This document shows positions 45,655 to 57,010 of a stretch of 64,000 bases of DNA, piece by piece. The position numbers and the translations under genes are program-made. Location: positions 41,703,437 through 41,767,436 of the forward strand of contig NC_071334.1 in NCBI RefSeq assembly GCF_027744825.2, given 5' to 3'. Origin of the DNA: Synchiropus splendidus. Taxonomy: Eukaryota > Chordata > Actinopteri > Syngnathiformes > Callionymidae. The notes beneath the pieces are model-generated. The model was not told the DNA's origin. It made no database searches and was given only the letters and a program-made list of their open reading frames with translations. How positions within the stretch are numbered: position 1 is the stretch's first letter; every line of letters starts with the position of its first letter.

Positions 45655-45900
45655 TATTAAACATAATTGCAAACTAATTAGTGCAGCAATGGCTTGGCAC
45701 CTCCGTCTAGTGCCAGACACTCAATGCTGGTTTACAACATGCATTTAAATTTTACACTAATTATCATTCTCTGATTAATTCATGACTCTGCCGTGCTTTG
45801 TAATAGTTATTAATAGAGCTGTATAGACCAGATTAGGCATTAATGCCTAAATAAAAACCTGGCATTATATGCATGGGATACACCATATGTCTCACACCGA
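45655..45900. promoter_or_regulatory. Candidate conserved non-coding element
   Basis: The block is unique, AT-rich but not simple, and has several homeodomain cores: CAAACTAATTAGTGCAG, CACTAATTATCATTC, CTGATTAATTCATGACTC and GGCATTAATGCC. The last is a perfect 12-bp palindrome near 45836-45847. The cluster sits between a microsatellite and ordinary sequence. Inference from motif density only. Confidence 0.28.
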
Positions 45901-46205
45901 CGCAATGGTTGTCCGACGTCACACCACAACTGTCTGCACTTCTATTTCACGTTCAGTCTAGCCAGAAATTAAATTGAAATTTTGAAGACACTTACCAGCT
46001 CTTCTTCCTGTGTATTGAGCTGCTTCATTTTTGAGTCCTCAACCTCTTATTTGTGGTGGAGTTAGGGTAGGCCTATTGGTGTGGTTGGTATGGTGCTCCA
46101 TTTGTTCTACATTCAGCACCGTCACTAAGGAGGAGAGCCACGTGAGTGCCTGTGTCCTGGCCTTTGTGTGATCCACGCTCGTGCCAGGAGTGGTTTTCTC
46201 TCTCC

Positions 46206-46244
46206 GATGATGATGCTGATGATGCTGCTGCCGCCGCCGCCGCC
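46206..46244. repeat. (GAT)n to (GCT)n to (GCC)n trinucleotide gradient
   Basis: GATGATGATGCTGATGATGC changes to GCTGCTGCC and then to repeated GCC. The codon-like unit shifts one base at a time across 39 bp. Confidence 0.88.
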
Positions 46245-46329
46245 TTGTGCAACACACGATCCCCACCACCTCACGTAGAGCGCTATGTAAGGAAACCATT
46301 CTCTCAGTTCTCAATGTATAACATTGTGC

Positions 46330-46425
46330 TATGAAGGCTGTCTTTTTTTCAGTATAGGACGCAAAACTCCACTTCCCCAACGTCTCTGTGTATTACACAG
46401 TTTGAGTCAGGATCGTTGGGCTTTT
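46330..46425 (-). mobile_element. Family A right arm, copy A7
   Basis: GGCTGTCTTTTTTTCAG, then TATAGGACGCAAAACTCCAC, TTCCCCAACGTC, GTGTATTACAC and GAGTCAGGAT form the inverse of the left arm. The matching left arm and core are not recognisable upstream. Confidence 0.6.
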
Positions 46426-48302
46426 TGAGGAGTTGCGAACGGACACGCTGTCATTACACGCAAAACAGTGCTGCAGACTGCTCTCACTGTATGATCTCCA
46501 TCAGAGCGTAAATACTGCTCTTTCCAATCTGTCTTATTCACACTCTGTTTTGACTATTTACCAAAATGCTTCTCCCCAACCAGGACCTGTTTTCAAACTT
46601 TTTTGTTATTCCAAAACTTCACTAGAAACATGCCTCAATTTTTGCCGAGATCATTCGTATCACAGTCACTATATCAGGCACCATATTTACAGATTGAACG
46701 CTGCTATGCTGCCATTTTTATTCCAAAAGGGTAAATAGGGTTAAAACTGTTTTACTTTTGTGCAGTGTCACCTGAAATCATCCTGCAAGTGTGTGCCATG
46801 AGAAATTGAATTGAAAATGTAAATGAGGTTCATTTTAATGATTTTGATCTCATTTGTTGAACTTACAAACTCAAAAATACTCAATTGATCCTGAATGTAT
46901 TGAGTCTGTTCCAGTGATCTTCACAAGACTCTAGTTCAAGGGCTACCAACTAAGAGCTGACTGTGTTAATGCTGTATTGCCATTCAGGTCCAAAAGCGTC
47001 ATAAAAAGCATAAAAAGCAACAGGATACTGACCTGCAAAGGACTCACTCTTCGTCTGCAGGGATTAGTGTTACGGTGCCTGCCTTGCAGTCCTTGTCTCG
47101 CTCTCCAACAGCTAATGGTCACAGCATGGATCACGCACTGTTTCCCTAATTTCCACTAATTGAGCGGTAGTTAACAGCCAAGGTCTTGGCACTGGATCGT
47201 GTGTGTTTCACTAGCATGTATGCATGCTTCCTCTATTCATTTCACGTTCGCCTCCGCATGTATCTGAGAATATTTGTTCTGCATCAGATGGCATGGCGTC
47301 ATATCAGGGAGGGGTTGCTGTGGGCTTGAAAGGGTTCCAGTGGTATAGGGAGATTATTAATTTTCCCTGCTCTCTGTACAAACTATGTTGTTGTTGTATG
47401 ATGTTTTCGTAATGAGTGCCTGCCAGGTCGGGTAAACAGCAAGACTCATCGCGCCTCTCGGATGTCAAATCATGTGAAGGGCGATGTAGAATTGAAATGT
47501 TCAAGAGGCGCCATAGAGTAGTCACTCCTGGGTTAACTGGTAGCTGATGCTTCGTTGTCACATGTCAAAAATAATGCTGGTTTGGGATGTGCTCCCCACA
47601 GAAAAATGGACTAATAGCACACTTACTGTTGTTGCCATCACTGACCTGTATGACGCCATTCTCACAAGCTGTGCTGGTCATCGAACATCTCGCCTCACTG
47701 ACAAAGCAAATCACAACTGAATCAGATTTACAGTATGCTCACAAAGGTGAACACATCAGTACACCAGGAGCCATGATGAGCTGTTGTGGATTTTTGTGAC
47801 TACAATAAAGATCTTGAAGAGAGAATTGTGTTTTATGAATATTTATTGAAAGAAAATCTTTGCAAAGACTATGAGAGTAGAAGTCCAGAGAATGAAGTTG
47901 ACACTATCAAAGAGGAATTCTTCAGCAAACTTTAATGGTCAGGAGGGGTGGAAAACAACATTGAAGATAACAAACAAGAATCTAGCTTTAAGTAACTGTA
48001 AGAAACTCAGTCTGCAGAGTTTAAAAAACAAGGAGAAATGGTACAAACAAAAACAATTCACCTGTAACCTTCCATTAGTCTCAACCCTTTGACTCTCACA
48101 TGACATTATTCTTCTTCCTGAATCTGCCTGATCTCTTGCAGTTTTTATGGTTTTTGGTAATTGTGATTCATACTGAGGACAGTTGCCTCGTTAAAGGCGA
48201 TGTGAGTTTGAAGGTTTGAAAGGTATAGATTAGGATGTTCTAATCATTTTGCCCACCCACCCTTTTTCCTCCATAAAATCGGGCGAAGTTTTGTTTTTTA
48301 TT
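46426..48302. other. Unique DNA, nothing recognised
   Basis: AATAAAAAGC-type duplication (GCGTCATAAAAAGCATAAAAAGC) occurs near 46996. Frames of 60-101 codons have no domain. Confidence 0.4.
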
Positions 48303-49220
48303 GTGTGCGTTTGGAACAAGGTGTGTGTGAGTGGGTGTCTGCAACCTTGTTTAGCTATACTTGTGGGACCAATTGTCAAATGTTATGTTCCTCCTTAGAT
48401 CGTGTCATGCTTTTATTTTGTGACTCTCAGTTGTTCTTGTTTTCCTGTTCCTCCTTTCTCTCCATTCTTCATGGGCAACACAGCTGGCGTTCATTCCCTT
48501 ATTAAGCCTTCGAAGGATATGAACCTGTCAACGCCCACTCCTGTTGCCAGATGGTTGCTTCTTGCTCCATTAGTAACTTTCTCAAGACTTTCATGCTCTG
48601 GATTTTCTCCCTGACCTTTTTCTAGATTTCTCTGCACGCTCAAATCCCTGTTCACCTCCATCCACCTCCTCTAGTTCCTCCTCGCTCCGCTTGTGTTTCT
48701 CCCCTTCAGTCCGCGTGTGAGCAGTTTTATATTTTCACTTTTCATTTCTCTCTCCGACGTAGTTTATTCTGTGTGTGTGTGTTTCTCCACCACCGAGTGC
48801 TTTCTGTATATTGCTGGCTCATGAGCTTAACTCCCAGCGCGTTTTGTGTTCTCCCAGTTTTCGGCTTGAATTCTAATTCGCCTCTCTTGTGTTTCCAGAT
48901 TCTTCTCCAGTCCCTGCGTGAAGTTATTATTTGTTCTTCAATTAAATCTTGATAATTTAATCTCGTTTCTCGTGCCTTCTGTCGACCAGCACTTCCTGCA
49001 CTGGGGTCCATCCTTTCGAAAACATGACACCTCCTTGTGCAGCCCATTTGCTATTTGTGGGGAAACTTCAAAATAACTGGGTCATTATAATTGAATTTAA
49101 GTCTGGGCCCTAGTTTAGGTTAGGCATTTACTTTGGATGGTTAAAGGCTCACAGTGAGAGGCTGGGGAAATCATGAGTCAATGAAATGTCCCCACAAAAC
49201 ATAAAAACATTTTGTTAGTG
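48303..49220 (+). repeat. Family B copy, split by a family D insertion
   Basis: The left part, to 48380, has GTTTAGCTATACTTGTGGGA and CCAATTGTCAAA. The right part, from about 49030, has CCTCCTTGTGCAGCCCATTT, AACTGGGTCATTATAATTG, AGGCTGGGGAAATCATGAG and AATGTCCCCACAAAAC. The two parts join to the order seen at 59.5-59.8 kb, which fixes the boundaries of the insert. Confidence 0.82.
48381..49029 (+). mobile_element. Family D element (solo LTR-like), copy D2
   Basis: The unit runs from TGTTATGTTCCTCC to GAAAACATGACA and is 649 bp. It has TG...CA ends and short imperfect inverted tips (TGTTATGTT against TGTCATGTT). TTCAATTAAATCTTGAT lies about 85 bp before the end, where a polyadenylation signal of an LTR would sit. 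CTGCACTGGGGTCC lies near the end. No protein is encoded and no second copy sits nearby, as expected for a solo LTR. No 4-6 bp target duplication is evident, so a non-autonomous DNA element remains possible. D1 at 29.7 kb lies in the opposite orientation. Confidence 0.7.
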
Positions 49221-49737
49221 TATGCGTGTGCATGTATGAGACTATAGAAGTGTGTGTGTGTAGGCATGTGTGCAAGCAATGACTCACTCAACCTGACCTC
49301 TGTGCTGCCCACACACACAATAACATCGAGAAACACGGAGATAGCTTTGTGCTTTCTCATCAACTGATCCTTCGACCTTTACAGGCGGCCTCTCCGGCAT
49401 GGAGCAGAGACATATTAACCTGCACCTCCTCTGGTTTTGAGCAGGATCATCAGTAGGCATGGAAAACGGTGCCTGACGATTCTGTCGCAAACTCTGCCGT
49501 TGCTGATGAGTAATAATGCATGCATGCTCACACCACCAATGCGTGTTTGGATGCTGTACGGCACACCTTCATAGGGAGATCAGAGCAGCAGAGAGGGGGC
49601 GGATGTGTTTAGAGGGGCGAAGGAAAAAAATGTTTCTGTAGACACTGAGTGTTCATATTCCTCACTTCATTGGGTCTCATTATTCTCCAGCCTATGTAGT
49701 GAGCGTGTCCATGTATGCTTGCATGATTCATCCACAG
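49221..49737. other. Unique DNA, nothing recognised
   Basis: GT-rich words near 49250 belong to the tail of the preceding repeat. No gene is seen. Confidence 0.4.
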
Positions 49738-49919
49738 GCACACACACACACGTTTGTTTCAATATTTTTGTGAGAACCTCTCATTGCCATAATGCTTTCC
49801 CCAGCCTTTCACCCTTAACTTAACCATCCAAAACACAAATGGCTAACCTTAACCAGGACGCTGAACCAAACTGAAACCCAATAATTAATTTCCTTTACTG
49901 AGGTTTTAACCCTCTTAAC
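49738..49919 (-). repeat. Family B copy (minus)
   Basis: A (CA)n run is followed by AACCTCTCATTGCCATAATG, CTTTCCCCAGCC, AACCATCCAAAACACAAATG, TTAACCAGGACGCTGA and AACTGAAACCCAATAATTA. It faces the split plus-strand copy about 0.5 kb away, so the two form a widely spaced inverted pair. Confidence 0.82.
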
Positions 49920-50045
49920 CAGTGTTTTTCAACCAGTGTGTCGGGGCACGCAAGTTTGCCGTGAGAGTCTGTAAGGTGTGCCACGGGAAACTATCCAGTT
50001 TCAGCTCATTTGTCCTGAGATAGAGGTGGATGATATGACTTTAAA
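49920..50045 (+). mobile_element. hAT-like left end
   Basis: CAGTGTTTTTCAACCAGTGT followed by GTCGGGGCACGC, TGCCGTGAGAGTCTG and AAGGTGTGCCACGGGAAACT matches the opening of a fish and tetrapod MITE family that I associate with hAT. I could not find the right end in the next 600 bp. Confidence 0.5.
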
Positions 50046-50567
50046 TCAGGAACAATTAGAACGTGTTGATAATCTACCAAAGTGAGGAGATCACATAGAT
50101 TTGGTCACATTCTCTCTACACACCTCTAACTTGGCCACCCATATTCACGACAGAATGATGGAGTGTTCCTTGTTGGACTCGCAATGTCAACGTCTGACGT
50201 CATGACGTCTCATTTCAAAACTTTATTGATACTCATAGACTAGCATAGTTTGGCTCATTGGTTTAAAAGTTGGCTGAAAAAGAAAGAATAATTGTCGTTA
50301 TAAAGCAAGTTGAGGCAAAAAACATAAAAGATTTGTCTGGGAATTCCCCAAACTAGACTCTCTCTTTTTGGCTTAAATTGTCAGAAACTTGCAAGCAAGT
50401 TTCAAAAATACAAAAATGTGATATTAGATTTGATCAAATGAATGTATCATGATATATTTTTCCATATTGCCCACCCCTTTCTGCCCCCTCTGCAAATAAC
50501 GTGCCAAAACAGCACAGTGCCAGCAGCTAAAGATTTTCTCGAATGAAAAGGGATTTTCTTAAAATCT
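50046..50567. other. Unique DNA, possibly the interior of the preceding element
   Basis: ACGTCTGACGTCATGACGTC near 50190 is a dense cluster of CRE-like TGACGTCA words. No frame is recognised. Confidence 0.3.
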
Positions 50568-50725
50568 TGCGCGGACAGGCCAAAATGTCCTCACAAAGCC
50601 AAATGTCCTCACAAGAAGGTGGCTTGTCAAGACTTGGTACGCACACACACACACACAAACACAAGAGTTCCCGCAAATGCATGTGGTCCCCACAAATATA
50701 GAAGTGCACACACACACACTCACTT
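50568..50725 (-). repeat. Family B copy (minus), with direct TGTCCTCACA pair
   Basis: AAATGTCCTCACAAAGCC, AAATGTCCTCACAAGAAGG, TGGCTTGTCAAGACTTGGTA and then (CA)n give the reverse order of the 43.6 kb copy. Here the hairpin arms are arranged as a direct repeat. Confidence 0.8.
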
Positions 50726-53082
50726 GCTCATATGCATCAACCCCATCTTGTCTGCCTGGAAAACCCAGTTCTCCTGGGAGTCTGGATTCCCTCAGAAAAT
50801 ACATCATCTCCCCACACAGTGCAAGCACTGTGCCATGTTTGTAATCGAGTGCAACGTTGAAGCCTTAAGCTCACCATTTCTGCACGTTTTTATTGCAAAC
50901 ACTCAGTGGAGCAGCACACCCCCCTCACCCTGCTTTTGCTCTCCGACGTCTCACTTGAACCTTAGATTGAAGCGGTAAGAAGTTGAAGAAGAGCAGTGAA
51001 AGACTCCCCCTCAAGCCTGTCTGCAGTTTGGCTTTCATCTCTGCGCCGGCGAGTTCCTACGGTTCAGGGTGGCGCCCGAAATAGAAGCGAACGTGTCAGA
51101 ATCTGTGTTTGCCCATTAGGGCCAAGAGTCGACCTGTCAAGCTTTCAGGCATCCACGGAACTACACTTACTGTGAACACGTCTTTATGGCTATTACAGCG
51201 GGAGGCCGAGGTCGGGTAAGCGTTCTGTCGCGTGTCAGTCAACGCGCGTTTATCAACAGAGGGGTGGATCAATCAAAGATTAAGAGGAAGACAGCATGTT
51301 TCCATTTCCTCCCGAATCAAAAGTAAACCAGCAACATGTAGATTGGGTGTCATTCAGCAGGCGCAGAGCCACCACTTGTGTACAGACAAACACATTAACC
51401 ACCGGGCCGATTGCTCAAATGACTGTAATAGAACCAGCCTGCTGACAGAGGAGAGAATAGCACTTTGGTCCAGCTTGACAGAAAGGGAAATCAGAAGGAA
51501 GCACTTTTTTTCAGGGTTTGAATTTTTCCTGGGTTAAAGGTGCTCATTTGCTGTAGTTGTGATGCAGCTGCTGGACAGCAATTTCCTTCCAATCAAGCAT
51601 GTGTTTAATTCGACTTGTCAGGTTGCTGCCATGCTCTCGAGCCTCTGTGAAGGCTGCAATTGACGTTAACGTCTGACTTTGATTTGATTCTCTATTCATG
51701 CAGTGCCAGCTTGTTAAACCTGAAGAGGGGCCTTTACTGTTGCATCCAGGGACAACTACAGCAACCATTTGCCGCCTTTTTATCTTCATCTGTGACACAT
51801 CCATCCTTCCAGAATCATGCTTGGAGTCAGCAAGCGTCTGGTCTGGACACCAAGGCTAAATCCCAGATCTGTTCTGGGGTAAAACTTTAGTTCTTTTGTT
51901 GTGTTTTCAGGACCATCATAATTTGACATTTTGGGGGAATGTTGCTTTGGAATTCAGAAATCTTGGAGCCACCTTTGTTGGGATTCCGGACTGAAAACTT
52001 ATGTCTAGTGATGCTATTAGTTTTAGAGAGTGATGTCAGGAGACATAATCTGCCCTTTGTGAGTCTTTAATCTCCCATGGCCTGCATGAGAGTGCCTGGG
52101 AGAGTTTATCTAGTTTAAAGCCATCTACTTATGCAAAATCAGCTGAATTTAAAAAAGAAAAAAAAAAACAAGGAACGATCACGTAGCTCGCCTTTGAATT
52201 TTCTCTCTGATGATTTACTCCATTTTTCCAGGTGAGAAGATTTTGTTGTTGTGGCATTTTACTCCAATTGTGCGCACCTAAAAGCCTGCTACTGTGTGTC
52301 CATGTGTGCGTGAGAGTGTCGCAGTGGTGTTTGTTTGCCTCGAGAGGGTGTGGGCATGTGTGCATGTGTTTGTTTTTGTGGCCACAGGAGGAGTGGAGGT
52401 GAAAGGTTGGGCTTCGATGTCGGCGGACCTCCAATTTGTTCCGCCACGGCAGAAGTCGGCTAATGCAGTGCACCTGCTATCCCTGTACCATCATTAGCTG
52501 GTGCAGAACGGCAAAAAGGTCAAACATAAACAGCGAGATCACAGAGAGCGGGAGGGAAACATAGGCGGAATGAGAACTAAGAAAAAAGGAGCATGTGTGC
52601 GGAAGAGAGATAGTGGCAGAGCAATGAGCACTAATGTGGGGATGATGAGTGGGCGTGTGCTGCCCAGGCATGGAGCGATGCATGATGGGAACACTTCGCA
52701 CACCCAGGGCACTTGCCTCTGATCTTGGCAAACACAAGGCTGATGGGATTGTGTGTGTCCACTTAACTGCTCACAAACAAACTGACATTATCCTTAACTT
52801 TACGATCATTCATTCGCATTAATGGTGACTCGAGGAGCGAAAGCACATTCCATTTATCATCAATCTAACATTTCTCCAGTCCATTTCTCACTACAGTTGT
52901 GAGGAATATGCACTTAGATTCCCTTCCTGTCCTCAAAAGCAAATATGCAAATATTACAAAATTGTCATGTTCCGTTCACCTTACAATAGGTGTTTGCCAG
53001 TGGTGAGTATAACTACTGCAACACATCAAAAATAACCATTTTGTTTTGTTTTCTAAACTTAAAATGATTATTTTCTGAGTCA
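50726..53082. other. Mostly unique DNA; 51000-51540 motif-rich
   Basis: 51000-51540 has higher GC content than its surroundings, with CGCGTTTATC-type words and no simple repeats, and could be regulatory. An A tract lies near 52150. 52500-52740 is purine-rich. Frames such as 52129-52473 (minus) have no domain. Confidence 0.35.
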
Positions 53083-53245
53083 ACCCATCCCCACTCCCAT
53101 GGCGTCATATATTGACATTGGTAAAGTGGACTTCAGTATCCTATACTGACGAAGAAGGCAGTCTTAAGTGTTAAATCTTAGGCATAGGTGTTTCAATGGA
53201 CTGAAAGAATGTGTTCTTTCCCATGTAGTGTTCCAGGCGGTACTG
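53083..53245 (+). mobile_element. Family A fragment, copy A5 (left arm and start of core)
   Basis: CAACCCATCCCCACTCCCAT, GGCGTCATATATTGACATTG, AAAGTGGACTTCAGTATCC, GACGAAGAAGGCAGTCTT and GGCATAGGTGTTTCAATGG match A4 almost throughout. The right arm is missing. Confidence 0.72.
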
Positions 53246-56200
53246 CCTCACCCATCCCACAGAATGCAAAGAACCACAATGAAGGTCTGGGAGTTACATG
53301 CACTGTAAAAACAAGGGCTGGCATTAATGTGTACAATAAAGACGGACAAATATTCACCTGGCTCCATTTAGCTCGACATGCTACCACACATGTGAGGTGC
53401 AATGGACGCCGAAGTCTCCCTGTACCAAGGTAATTAATTGCAGCGGTATTTAGGAGTGTTGAAGCAGACAAATATGACAGGGACATTGGCAATTAGTCAG
53501 GCTGTTTAAGCTACATTAACCCAGGAATTGCATCTCAGCACCAGAAGTGCGGAGGAACTATCTGGGAGTGTCTGGGAGTATATTTTGATAAATTCCCTTC
53601 CTAAGCTGCATTTACTACAGACAGTAAATACAACAAACAAGAGTATCAAAAAGCAACTTGGTGTTTCTTTTGACTTCATTATAAGCTTAAATATAAATAT
53701 TGTCATCGAGAGGGAATGGATGGCAAGTGTCAAAAGTACCTGTCATCGGAGATGAGAAAAAGTCCATGATCATTTTTGATGATACTGGATTGCTGTGAAG
53801 TTGCCTAAGCGATACTTAAAAATATATGTTGTCATCACCCAACTGATGTTGACATCATTGAAACATACATAGCCGGATATTAGCCAGATATTCGATTGAT
53901 TATGAAGTACCAATAATAGTACTACCGTCATGTTCCGCCTGACTATGATTTTACCCTGAAAAGGACACCCAAAGTTAATTCTAAACCACCATTACTTAAG
54001 TCTTCTTGGGGCTGAAGCAGATGGTGTTTCTATTAGATACAAACACCTCATAATTTGCTTGTCACCATCCAGCATATCAGGGTTAATATTTTAATCCGTA
54101 TATGCACAGGATGGAAAAAAATCCCTATGATGACCATTTGGTTTGCAAACACACAGGTCTGTGCACAATTTGGTGAATTGGTGAAGGCCATTTCTCTTCT
54201 TTCACCTAATTCTGTACTTGTTCTACTGAACAAAACAAAAAATGGGAACCTTGCCAAGTCCTCGATGAAGTTACCAACTGGCGTGGCACTCAATCCTAAC
54301 AATGATTGCCCTCTTGTCCATATTCCCGCTGCTGCCAAGTGAAAACTCTTGTGGGAAATTAAAAATGAGTGGGTATTTGACAAGTACAGTCAAATACATT
54401 AACCAAGGTGAGAGAAATTTGTGGATTCGGAAACAAGTTGTTTTGTACTGAACGGTTCATCTATCTATCTATCTTGCATTTGACTACTTGTTTTCCACTT
54501 TAAGTTGTGAAAGAGAAAAAAGAAATGAATAAAACCATCTACTTTCAGCTAAGATAAAATTAACCATTGTGGTGGACTAACTGATTGTTGAAATGTTAAG
54601 CAGCATATATCTTGCAGCCAATAAAATCCTCACCCATCTCCGCCTGCCCCCTCCCCACAGCTGAGCCTCTTCTTCGGGCTACGGGCTCCTCAGCAGGAAG
54701 CTCTGGAGCAGGTCAGGTATCAGCAATGCCCCATACTGTGCCAGGCTCTCTGGGTGACTCTCTTGGTAGAGAAAGCAGCAGGCTTCTGATGAGCTGATGG
54801 TGTCATCCTCAGCATCCCCAACACAAACCGAATGTATTGACAGAGCAGGAGATGTTCTATGTAATTTGGAATACAATTCTTCACACGCAGCCATTGAGGC
54901 AGAAGTGCGAGGAGTGTGGTGAAGAACACCGGGCAAAAACAATAGCATGGAATGTGAAGCGGATTTACCTCACACACGCTTAACGTACTGCTTATGACGG
55001 CTAAAGGCAAGAGAACACTGAAAATTGGAGAGGAGGAATTACCGCCGTTATAGCGCTTGCCATCTTACAAATGAATACCGTTTAGCTTCACTATATAAAT
55101 AGGTGGAATTTTGCTTAGTGAGGAAAAGAGACCGGAAAAGTGAAACAGAGGAAGGCAGAGTAGTGGCACAAGCAATCAGTGGCTGTTGTGAATTGTGTGT
55201 CTGTGTGCAGGAGGCCAAGATAGTGTGTGTGTGCACTCCGCTGTGGCGAGCCAGCCGCCTGAAATTATGCAAGAAAGTAACAAAGAGCAAATTGAACCTC
55301 CGCATTGCTGACACACAAGTGCATGCGTACACGCGCACACACACATAAACGCGCCAAGCACAAGGTCAGGCTCAAAGACAAGGGAACAGCGGCGTTTTAG
55401 CAGTGGGTGGGAGCAGAAAACAGATCATGATAAATTGGCTCATATTTTACAAAATGCTGCCCTTAATACACCTCGGCTAGCAGTGCCCGATAGTCAGGTG
55501 ACGGCACTTTAATAGCAGCAGCTAGCCATTTGTGATACATGAAAACCAGGCTGTGGCACTAATTGCGTAATTACAAAGTGGATACCAATTCCAGAGGAGA
55601 AGGAGTGGGATGAGAGGCGGAAAAGTAAGGGGTTGCGCACATGATATCCCCCGCCCAGACTTCTTCAACCCTGTGCACCTCAGTCCAACATGGTAGTTGC
55701 CGTCCCTCTTTTTCATCCGTCATCTGCCGACCGGAAAGAGCCAACTGTGCTGTGTCCCTGGTATCATGGATGTTCAGTGAGAGTAGGGGAATCAAACTAC
55801 AGATGAGGAAACTCCACAGCTAGAGAATGTGCTGAAAAGTGAGCATAAGCAAGGGAGCAAAGGGGAGCAAGGCGGTGGAATCTGTCTTGTGCATCGATGA
55901 AAGGACAATTTATTAGAAGTTGCTCAGGGAGACAGAATATTTTGCCTCAGTGCTTTACAGACTGTCTAGATGAGGAATGGGAGAATATTAGCACAGTGCT
56001 GGGTTGGGCACGGATGTTCTGGAGCAGCAGCAACCTGGCACAGGCTTCTCTCAGTTTTCCACAGTCACCCATGGGGGTTGTTGATCAGGGGCTCCCAGGA
56101 AGAGGGAGCGGGTGGGTGCATCGCTAATGGTGGATGGAGATTCCATCGTCCAACTAAAAACCAAAAATGACTAAAGATTTCATTCTTTAGGGTAGGCTGA

Positions 56201-56794
56201 TAAAAGGTGGATGTTTGGCACACAATCTTTGATATATCACAATAAATCTCTTCCATGAGACAGACCGACATTACAGTCAGTCAGTTACGAGGACTATGTG
56301 GATGAAATTCAAACTAATCTCTCGGCATCTCCTTTGTTCTTCTTGCATGGTAACATATTTGCTATCTTCAAATAGCATGTAGCAGTGTATACTGTTTTTT
56401 TTTTCTACAAAACATTGTGTCACCCCAATTAATTTAGTTTTCATTTTCATTTCATTTTGTTTTCTGAAACATGGAACTTTTTTTTTTTTATTAAAACTGT
56501 TTTGAAAACAAACAAAGTAAAACAAATTTGCTTCAAAGCAAAATCGGAATGATAAAATGATATACAGGTGCAGACAATACTTTAATGTTTTGTCTCAGGG
56601 GAGCTGAAATCTTGTTCCCCCAATCACTCTGCTGTGTTTGGTCAGGAGGAAGCCTTCAAAAATCTCACTTCCTTGTCAGTCCACACAAGCTGAGATGTAC
56701 TTCCTCTCTGTGTCTAAGGTCCTGCTTCATGATCATGAGCCAGGGGCCGGAATATGTCTCCAAAATCAGGACAGACTGTTTTCATGTTTGACAT
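53246..56794. other. Mostly unique DNA; 55430-55600 motif-rich
   Basis: 55430-55600 contains CACTAATTGCGTAATTAC and repeated AGCAGCTAGCC-like words in unique sequence and could be regulatory. (CTAT)n near 54460 and T tracts near 56396 and 56475 are simple repeats. Frames up to 111 codons show no domain. Confidence 0.35.
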
Positions 56795-57010
56795 GATTGT
56801 TTAAATGTCTTGGCGTGGTTCATCATCATCGTCATCATGAGCATCCTGACCAGCTACATCAGAGTGTGGTATGGAGCCTGCACCTCATCCTGTCGCAAGA
56901 CTCTCCACCACATAGTAAGAACAGCGGAATTGATCACAGGATTCTGTCACTCTCCTCTCACATTGTTATCTCGACACTTGTGTTTTTTATTGTTGTTTAT
57001 GTTGTTTTTG
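56795..57010 (+). mobile_element. CR1/L2/Rex-type LINE, C-terminal fragment
   Basis: The frame from 56810 reads SILTSYIRVWYGACTSSCRK (from 56840) and TLHHIVRTAELITGF, the conserved segment after the RT palm in the same broad LINE group as the 9.7 kb copy (usual form SILTxCIxVWxG...RIVRTAEKIIG). A poly-pyrimidine, TTGTT-rich stretch follows. The 9.7 kb copy lacks this part, so the two cannot be compared directly. Confidence 0.75.

Noticed and set aside
45319..45664. A 124-codon frame on the minus strand
   Set aside because: Half of it is the TA/TAGA microsatellite read as IYISIYIS. The rest has no domain.
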